Shown here: positions 56,166 through 64,000 of the stretch, piece by piece
How the letters are laid out: each line of letters opens with the position of its first letter
How positions within the stretch are numbered: the first letter of the stretch is position 1
Assembly (NCBI RefSeq): GCF_963576545.1
Contig: NC_083638.1
Span: 10,424,522-10,488,521, forward strand
DNA length: 64,000 nucleotides
Source of the DNA: Limanda limanda
Lineage: Eukaryota; Chordata; Actinopteri; Pleuronectiformes; Pleuronectidae
Direction: 5' to 3'
Position numbers and translations under genes: made by a program
Notes under the pieces: model-generated
Seen by the model: only the letters and a program-made list of their open reading frames with translations
Database searches by the model: none
Told to the model about the DNA's origin: nothing

Positions 56166-58384
56166 GCACCATGGAGCGCTGGAAGACGGAGACACAGGTC
56201 AATGCTCTCGGGCATCAGCTGGGAATTTTAGTTTTATAAATTCCTTACTAAAGAAAGTGTTGAAAAAGGGACTGGTACAAAATACTTGAAATGCACTGAA
56301 GCACATGTATTACAGGAGATAATGCACAAGCTTTGAGTCTTTGTACTAGTAATGCTTTCTCTGATATGAATGGACCACCGACAGTCATAACTAGTGCGTA
56401 TTCTATCCACTGTTGTTCAGATAAGAGAAACATACTTTACTGTCAGTGCTGCCTATGCTGCTCTTCCTTTATCCATTTGGATATTCATCACCTTTCTTTT
56501 TTTTAAGAACACATTATACAAAGGTACCAAAAAAAAGGATCTTCACACCATCATGTCTCTGTCACAATGTTTTCAAATACAGTTTATATTTAAATCAGGT
56601 CACACATTGGCTGCTGCATTGCCGTTAATATTTCATTGGAGTTGTTTGTTTTTGTTCATGTTTCCGTCGTCTGTCTTCCTTGTTTGTTTGCTCTGCCAAC
56701 AGGTGAGGTCAGATCTGAGAAAAATTGATAAAAAAAACAAAAGAGTGTACAGCGTTTTAATAAATCTGTTGTTACGAGGAACAAGTCAAAAGGTGAATCC
56801 AGGTTAATGTTCAGGTGGAAGACCAATTTATCTGCTCTTAAATGTGCTGCGTCCAATAATAAACCAAAGTGGTGGCAAAAACATACAAATAAATAAATAC
56901 AAAAATTAATAAATATTTATTTCGCTCTTTTCACTGCGTTTCTTTTAGTTTTTCCTACGTCTAGTTGCCATACTATCGACTATATCATTGTCATACTTTT
57001 AAGAACATTATAAGATATTAATGCCTTCTCATTAACTTCTTATGATGCAACCTCAGCCATAGTGAATGAAATTCAGCTTCAACCTTCCACATATCAAGGC
57101 TCAGCTATTTCAGCATCGTTTGCACAGAAAACCATTGAAAGGATTTTCATACACTTTGGACTCCACTGGTTAGGATTTGCATTCAGTGTTTTAAACCTAA
57201 AGATCGTAATGTAGCCATCAAGATCTGCATTCTTCTTTATGTATCTGACAAAACGGATAATGTATGGACCCCTGCAAAGCGGAAAACATAATTTGTTTCA
57301 TTAATATTCATTCCTTTTTAATCTCTCTCTCTCATTCTCTTGTTTCTTTTCCTCCCTCTGTTGATCATGTGCAAATGTACTCTTCATCCTGCTGCCTGTT
57401 CACAATAACTATAAAAAATAAGAGCTATTATTTCAATTTTTCAGCAGTCTTGGCTGCTGTACATGCACATTGAATGTTGCTTCGGTCTGCATGTTGGCTG
57501 AATGGTTTTCCGAAAGACACAAAGTGTTCTCGTCTCTTTCACATTCCCCCAAAATTCAAACAGGCAGGTGATCACAAACAAACAAAAACAAATTATGCAG
57601 TGCAGCACACTATCCACCAGCCGCCACCGCCACCCTGCTTTCCCTAGAAACTGTTGGAGGGAAATTTCTGGCTGCTTGGCAACAAAACAAATGGAAAAAG
57701 GGTCTGGGAGTTTCTTATTTTCCAGATGATTTGTTGCAACAGAAATAATTGTTGGTGAGATCATTGACCATAAAATTAATTATTAAGGCTTGGGCTTAAT
57801 TGTATTCCCCTCACTGTGACTGTCCTCTCAGAAAAAGTCAGTTTCTAATTTCCTGATGGGTGAAATGGCAAAAACAGGTGTGTTAACCTGACGATTTACA
57901 AATCCAAGGTTGTGTGCCACAATGAGGATTGAATATTCACACTAATCGATGCACTGGTTGGAAAGGGTGAGGTTCCATGTAGTTTACTTCTACGACTATT
58001 ATATATGCACATTGAGTCCTGGGAAAATACTTATGCATGCAGTGATGTACACATTCATTTCAGTCTATGGTAATATATGCATGTTTTGGGGAGGACATTT
58101 TTTCACCTGCATTTCAAGTAGAAAATGTGTGGAAGCCACTTGTTGTACATATCCGTCATCCATCAACATTTGATGGTCGAGCTTTGCTTGTGTATCTGAG
58201 CATGAACTCTTCTAGTGGACCGTCTTTACATGTGAAGGATGCTGCTTCATATTGTTCGACAACTATTACATTGAACATGTTTATCTACTAGTTGCATAGT
58301 TTTTTTATTAAAGATCCTTACCAACATCAATCTTGATTATATATGATTCATTAAACACTGTTATTTTCTAGTCATCGAAGGGTT
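56166..58384. other. No gene seen
   Basis: AT-rich sequence. The longest frame is 137 codons (plus, 56394-56807), rich in Phe and Leu, with no family I recognise. Small A runs occur near 56529 and 56731. No transposon end seen before 58385. Confidence 0.48.
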
Positions 58385-58726
58385 TTAAAGTTTCAGTGTG
58401 TACAATTTAGATCTATTGGCAGAAATTGATTATAAAATAATCCTAGTGATGTTTTCACTAGTGTGCATCTAAATTGTATGAATTGTTGTTTTCTTTACCC
58501 TGGAATGGTTATATTTAGTCTTTACATCAGGAGCGGGTCCGCTCTATGGAGGCCACCATTTTTTTAACAGTAGCCTAGACTGGACAAATTAAAGCCCTTT
58601 GGACAACTGAATTCTACCACAGGTTCTCCTTCATGTTTGGAAGGCGAGGGTGGGGTGAGAGGTATTCAGCTGTAACATGCAACTTCGCCACTAGATGTCA
58701 CTAAATTCTACAAACTGATCCTTTAA
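58385..58726 (+). mobile_element. TTAA-flanked inverted-repeat element (MITE-like), copy 2
   Basis: Same family and orientation as 7027-7396. Left end TTAAAGTTTCAGTGTGTA, right end CTACAAACTGATCCTTTAA, TTAA at both edges (58385-58388 and 58723-58726). The internal dyad CTAGTGATGTTTTCACTAG is identical (58443-58461). The GAGCGGGTCC box and CATGTTTGGAAGG box are kept, with substitutions and several small indels elsewhere; this copy is 342 bp against 370. The right side carries CCACTAGATGTCAC, close to a CTCF core. No transposase. The inverted repeats are more damaged than in copy 1. Confidence 0.82.
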
Positions 58727-58991
58727 AACTTTACTTTAAACTCTGCCCTAATATTGAATAGTAGCCTAAAATCTACAGTGTGGACCTATACAACACGTGA
58801 AAACATATAAAACAAATTTTTTTTGGGGATTTTGTTGGCTTCTCCTTTAGACAGTTTGCATTTCAGCGTGCATAGACAATATTTCTAGTTTAAATGCCCA
58901 GCGCTAAAACCACATCAGCTGTCAGTGAGCCACCTCCTGCTAAAAATGAGGCAGACACATGCATGTGTAGCCTTCAACTGGTTTGATGTCA
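58727..58991. other. No gene seen
   Basis: AT-rich spacer of about 265 bp between the inverted-repeat element and the transposase fragment. Confidence 0.5.
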
Positions 58992-59139
58992 TCACATTAA
59001 AGCATATTTGATGTGCTTGGCAACCGAGCTGTCAGTGGTCTCATCAAACCAATAATACCCACGCTGGTGATTCTGACAACGCTGCCACGGGCTCGTCGTC
59101 CAAAATATGGTCGATCATCTCCAACATTTCATCAATGAT
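58992..59139 (-). pseudogene. Decayed hAT-type transposase fragment
   Basis: Read on the minus strand from 59139, one frame is open for about 31 codons (IIDEMLEMIDHILDDE at the start) and stops at about 59045. A second frame, one base out of register, takes over there and reads DETTDSSVAKHI before ending near 58992. In hAT transposases a conserved D-E-S/T-T-D motif follows a hydrophobic strand, usually after a Ser-Pro word, and that order (SESP, hydrophobic WVLLV, then DETTD) is present here across a frameshift. The stop, the frameshift and the short length mark it as dead. No terminal inverted repeats or 8-bp target duplications were identified. The family call rests on about 50 residues. 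Confidence 0.5.
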
Positions 59140-61883
59140 GGCTGCTTGTATATTTGGTGTGGCGCCTAGCAAGGGGCAGAGAAGTAATTATGTTGGCCTA
59201 CTTTACAGTTATCACGTGGAGATGTTCAATTTACAATTATGTAATTAAATGGCTGTGGAATTTACATTTAAACCATTAAGTACAGCCCAATCGCTTGCAC
59301 GAGCAAATGATGGGCTCACAGCTGGTCGGGTTTGGCCACTTTCGCTTGAGGCAAATCAAATATGATTTTGAGGCAGCCATTTAGAGCTCTGTGGTCCTCG
59401 TCCACATGTGCAGCAACGGCAGGGGGTTATTACTTTTTCATAAAAGCAATTTTTTCTTTACTTGTTTTTAACTTCGAGTACAGCTAGAGTAAAAAATAGC
59501 ACCTGCTAGTTATAGCCTGTAGTTTCAAAGTGGGCAGCAGCGGGGCACAATGCTTACGGCAACGATAACATGTTCTGCCTTCTCTCTATGCCTGAGCCAG
59601 GTAAATTTCTTCAAGCACTGCTAGTAAAAACCAATGGGACGCTCGGGTCGGATCGATGAGAATTGATCAGATATACAGAGTTAATAGGACAGTCAGTTAC
59701 TGGTGGGAGCAGCACCCCAGTCCTGGAACACAAATGTAGCATAGGCTCATGGACAGGCGCACAGAGAGGACCTGTAGAAAGACTCGCACAGAGGGCAACA
59801 ATTGATTTTTCTGAAAATCCAGCAGCCTAATGATGCTCCAGAATTGGCCAGTGGCCATATGCTGTTTGGTAGAAATTCCTTGAACTCTTTTTTCTTCCTC
59901 TTTGGCGGTTTATGCAGTGTCTTTCCCGTCTCAGTGTGCTGACTATGATTCACTTCCACCACGTCAGTTACAAAGGACAGAAATCCACTAAGTGCAATAT
60001 TGGTCCGAAAATGGTACAGTATATGTGAGGGGAATTGGAAATGACTGGTAGCCCCGTCAACATCTCCCCATGATGTTTAGGCATCAGAAGTCACTTCCAT
60101 TATTTCTTTCTTCCAATTACAAAATGGCATGAGCATCTGCTACTTGTGGGAGGGGTTACAAGCCTTGTCAAGTAGAGACAAATAAATGTTTGCCTCACAA
60201 AGCTTTCATTAGTGTCCACAATTCTTTTCAGTTAAACTCAGATCATAACTGAGAAATGTGCTGTTTCCTTTGTATTGTTTTATCGTTTTTAAACAGCAGC
60301 TCTTATGCATCTCAATTCTCCTGAAGCGGCAGTATCAGACCAATCAGTTGTTTTCATATCATTAGGTTTTCACACTTCACTTATTTTCCACTGAGTTGGA
60401 TTTAGCTTTTAAATGAGAGATTGTGACAATGCAGGTGTGGATTAGTTGCACATTTTCTCGACAAAATTCATTAAAGTAACACCGTCATGATTCCTAATTA
60501 TTATTAACAGAAGAATAAATAGAATCCAATTTATTCCCTGGGAGAAGTGTAGAGATAACAAAGTGCAATAAGACTTTTTTTAGATCATGGCCCCAAAGTT
60601 TGGCTGAAAGTTGGCATTGACAAACATATGTAGTGCAAATTCTACACATAAACTATGTAGTGATGTGTAGTTTTATGGACATTTGAGTCAGTAAATAAAC
60701 ATAACATTCTGAGTATGTACATAAAGTTATATTATACTGAGATAACCTACAGCAGTGAACTAAATTAAGAAAAGTTAAATTATCCAGATATCTCTGTCTG
60801 CTGGCTGTTTCTGGAACCAAACACCAACATCTTATAAATCATCCTATAAATCCTCACGTTGTTGTGCAAATGCCAAAAAAACGATTTTAGAAATCCAGAA
60901 CACCAGTTGCCAAAGTCAACCAGACCTCCCTGCTGCAACGATTTACATTTGATCTCTCAAAGCTGGATAATCATGGCTGTGTAAATAACCATTATTTCAA
61001 CGGGATAAACAGAGATTCAACTAAACAAATGTGTGCCTCTGTACCTATTTGGTGTAATGGAATCACAAATAGGATTTCATGACAGCTAATAGGGTTGTAG
61101 GGCTGCTATGAATCTCACCGCTCTGTGATTATGCTTTTGTTTGTAAACCAGAACACACATAAATGCATTTAATTTATTTTGTGAATGCATTTTAACATCT
61201 CTAATTTAGTTTTAAGCGCGGTTGCACAAAAAAGGTGAGATTCAGAAGCATTTGGGGCGAGTGAAACACAAAAAAAAGGCTGACACCCTTCATAGTGCGA
61301 CAGAACAGTGACTCCAGTGTGCATCACCCAGATCACATGGACTGTAACTCATAAACACATCAAGCTCCCCCATTCAGTGCTCAGGGCCTAGCCCGCACTG
61401 CTCTGTAGTTAACTGTCTCTGAGTGTCAAATCCTTCATCCTGATGCAGGAGACACACACAGAGAAGAATTGCTGTGTCTCTCATTTTATGGCCGGGGATG
61501 TTGGCGGAGGGTAGAGGCGATGAGTGAGTCAGTAGTGTTAACTTTGTGGCTAATGCCGTGCGGCAGTTGCACAGGTTTCTCTGGTTCTGCTTAAGACACA
61601 GAGGGAAGCTGGCTGAACCGCTGCCGCCTCACAGCCCTCACTCAGCCGAGAAGGGTTATTTAACAGCATACTAAAGTTGGGATAAAGAGGGACAGGAGGG
61701 GGATGTGGAGGGAAACTGCCATCAGGAAAGGTAAGAGGTCACAGCAGGGTGGAGGAGGGAAAGAGAGTAGATGAGCCTAAGATGTCCGGATCTAGCCCCA
61801 GGGGCTGGTACATGACATTAATTATACATGGAATTTCATCCTCCTGAGAGGTCTGTTCAGGTAAATTCTGTTTAATTTAGTGA
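59140..61883. other. No gene seen
   Basis: 59140-59500 could contain more of the decayed transposon (minus strand), but no frame there is convincing. The rest is AT-rich and unique-looking with one 71-codon minus frame (59747-59962) and no simple repeat of note. Confidence 0.45.
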
Positions 61884-61891
61884 TTTTTTTT

Positions 61892-61939
<48 letters not shown>
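61884..61939. repeat. T run plus (TA)n microsatellite
   Basis: About 14 T residues followed by about 21 TA units. Confidence 0.95.
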
Positions 61940-61941
<2 letters not shown>

Positions 61942-62758
61942 TGAAATGTCAAATGTATATGTCCGCCACTGACGACGCAAGTATATACCTGCCACTGATG
62001 CATCAAGGGAGCTGGGAAGGTTTACCCATCTGTAGCCAAGCAAGATGTAACTAGTGTATATATAGAAGTTAAACATGCATGCTCAGCTGATGTAGTCATT
62101 TCATGTTTTCAGCTGTAGGCAGCCTGCAGTGTCAGACTTGGTTAGCTCAACCACCGCCGCACCCGTTAGCTGCAGTTTAAGCTTTAACTTCAGATACTCT
62201 GAGAGCCTTTCTGGAGTTGACAGAGATAATCCTAGAAGGTTTGTTTCATAAGCTTTTTGGCCCGTAAAGTAGTGAATGTATTATTTTTGCACTAAAGTAG
62301 CTTATGCTATAACAGTGCAAGGTGTACACTCTGCGATTAAAGCATCTTACCTTATTCCGTTCTTAGTTGGAAAGAAAATAAAAATGAACATGGAAATAAT
62401 CAGTGCTGTGTATCAGTTGCTTTCAGACCTTTTCATCCCAGTTTTCAGGGTTAAATCCAACATATGGTGGATTTGACGGGGTTTTGTTGTCTAGTAAAAG
62501 GGTCAGTGACCTTCATAAGCTCAGAAACCTTGTTTCTAATACACAATGCCTGGCAATATTGTTATGTTTTAGTTGTAATCCCGTAAGATTTAGATCTTTC
62601 CCAGTTTATCGCTGGTGTTTTTCAGGAATGGCCATAAAGGAAACAATCAATGCAACATTAAATTAAGATCTCAGCATGTTGGATGGATGTTTAAAAAGAA
62701 AAGTTTTATTATTATCCCTCTTTGTTAGAATAATATAGCAGTAGTTTGAAGCGTCTTG

Positions 62759-62772
62759 CTGCCCTCTAATGG
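62759..62772 (-). promoter_or_regulatory. CTCF-like core motif
   Basis: The minus strand reads CCATTAGAGGGCAG, one base away from the commonly quoted vertebrate core CCA(C/G)(C/T)AG(A/G)(G/T)GGC. CTCF binds such sites to anchor chromatin loops. A match this short occurs by chance, and similar words are carried by dispersed fish repeats, so occupancy is not implied. Confidence 0.28.
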
Positions 62773-62944
62773 TCAGAAATAGTTTGCGACTCGTTTGTGA
62801 ATAGGATCTTTTCTAGGCAATATATTTTTGTTTGGTTTTAGACGTAGAGACTGAAACCCATCTAAAGTGATTGTGAAGTTTGGACCCATTCATATCGCAA
62901 AACAAATTAGACTTTGGCATCAGCAAGAGGAAACTTGTCAAATT

Positions 62945-62971
62945 ACCTGTCATCTATGAGAGATGACAGGT
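62945..62971. other. Perfect 11-bp stem hairpin
   Basis: ACCTGTCATCT (62945-62955) and its exact complement AGATGACAGGT (62961-62971) enclose a 5-base loop ATGAG. The core TGTCA/TGACA is also a TALE-homeodomain (Meis/Pknox/Tgif) type word, so the palindrome could be a paired protein-binding site. It is too short to be a microRNA precursor. No U-rich run follows. Confidence 0.8.
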
Positions 62972-64000
62972 GAAAACGTGTGTATCTGGTGAGGAACACA
63001 GCGTACGACAATACACATGGATTTGTGTTTTTCATGACCAAAAGAAATGAATAAATAAATAAACAAGTGTGCCGTGTATGTATATTGCATCCATAAATCT
63101 GGTGGAGATCATTTACCCCAGAAAGAGTCAAAATGATGGACTGTGCTGATAATCACATGCTAAGCAAATGCTCGACAAATGACTAACACAAAGCACAGTA
63201 GTGTTAGACATAGTGCACACACACAGACACACACACGCACTCTGTGTCCACTTCTCCAAGCTTGCAATTTGTGAAATGGGTCAGATGTGACTTAGATTTA
63301 TGAATCTTTGTGTTTGTCTTTGTGTGTGTGTGCGTGCGTGTGTATTTGTAGTGAGCCGAACAGCGAGGGAGTGACTGATCGAGCTTCATTGTGGATGTGG
63401 CAGAATGCAGATGTCTCTCAGAACTGCCGCGCTATGATTTAATGATGAAAAGCAGAAGGCAGCAGACTTAGACTCTGGAGAGGCAGCAGGAGCAGTCTAC
63501 GTCAATATTAGAGTCAGAATCAAAGACGGGGGGAGATTGTGATTTATTTGTCACTTTTTATTTGTGTGTTGCTTACAGAAACAACTTTGGGAACTCTTTA
63601 TATCTCCACATCTTTCATCTTTTTTAAGCAGTTTGGGGGAAAGAAAAGGCTTGTTTTGTTTTTTGACTGTGTTTATGTCATCAAAATAGAACCCTGGCTG
63701 ACTGATATTGTGATGAATTTTATGGATGAGCCCAAAGGAAATCCGAATGTTGCGTCGACAGGAGGCACTGTCGATCAGCCGCTAATGTCTCACTTGATTT
63801 GATGTTCTATGGAATGTTGCAGCGTGTCGGGGGCTGTGGATTGGAAACTGCGGGGAATAGTGCGTGACACTCAAACACACTGTCTCCAAAACAAACATTT
63901 GTCGTTTCAGCAAGAGTTGAAATACAACAACCGCAGTGCAGAAAAAGGTGTGAGACTTCAAATACCGAAAAAAAGAAAAAAAATCAATCGGCAAGACCGG

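Larger units (their letters stand above)
61940..64000. other. No gene seen; short (CA)/(TG) tracts, CTCF-like site and hairpin
   Basis: Short ORFs of up to 87 codons without recognisable domains. Short interrupted CA tract at 63212-63239 and TG tract at 63318-63342. A CTCF-like word and a perfect hairpin are listed separately. The window ends in unique-looking sequence. Confidence 0.45.

Noticed and set aside
62945..62971. microRNA precursor
   Set aside because: The stem is only 11 bp; pairing does not extend to the length of a pre-miRNA.

Overview
The window looks like nuclear DNA from a bony fish, most likely a spiny-rayed (percomorph) teleost. The reasons are a tRNA-derived SINE at 34985-35222 of a kind common in percomorphs, several short TTAA-flanked inverted-repeat elements, and many long (TG)n/(CA)n, (CT)n and (GATA)n microsatellites. 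The species call is inference from repeat style. Nothing looks prokaryotic: there are no operon-like ORF series, no rRNA or tRNA genes and no CRISPR array.

I find no protein-coding gene I can support. Reading frames are short and scattered on both strands. The longest (186 codons, minus strand, 11517-12077) lies inside what looks like a dispersed repeat. Three short open stretches beside splice-like signals (12834-12964, 25300-25364, 47651-47773) are reported only as weak exon candidates. The window is best read as a gene desert or the inside of very large introns.

Layout. 1-300 is a (GATA)n/(GA)n array. 301-7026 is unique-looking sequence with a homeodomain-site cluster near 4612-4664. 7027-7396 is a 370-bp TTAA-flanked inverted-repeat element whose diverged sister lies at 58385-58726. 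A shorter element with related ends is at 10326-10478, and a larger repeat is at 11511-12080. 12081-34984 is mostly unique-looking sequence broken by microsatellites, the largest being (TG)n at 27939-28083. The SINE is followed by a piggyBac-like remnant (36360-36760) and a possible retroelement 3' remnant (36975-37390). 37760-39500 is rich in simple repeats, ending in a compound CA/CT/poly-C minisatellite. 41650-41850 is a hairpin-forming repeat. 42269-42393 (TG)n, 44671-44759 (CT)n and 47222-47270 (AT)n follow. 48400-55800 is again unique-looking, with repeated homeodomain-type motifs at 52044-52163 and POU-type motifs at 51006 and 52999. 55806-56165 holds a perfect hairpin and a teleost dispersed repeat. 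58992-59139 is a frameshifted hAT transposase fragment on the minus strand. The end is unique-looking with one (TA)n tract, a CTCF-like site and a perfect hairpin.

What could be functional is regulatory. Several low-repeat segments contain clustered homeodomain, POU, YY1 or CTCF-like words and may be conserved non-coding elements of a nearby developmental gene. That cannot be shown from one sequence. I found no convincing undescribed biological system. The most useful observations are the TTAA element pair, the motif-dense segments and the decayed transposase.
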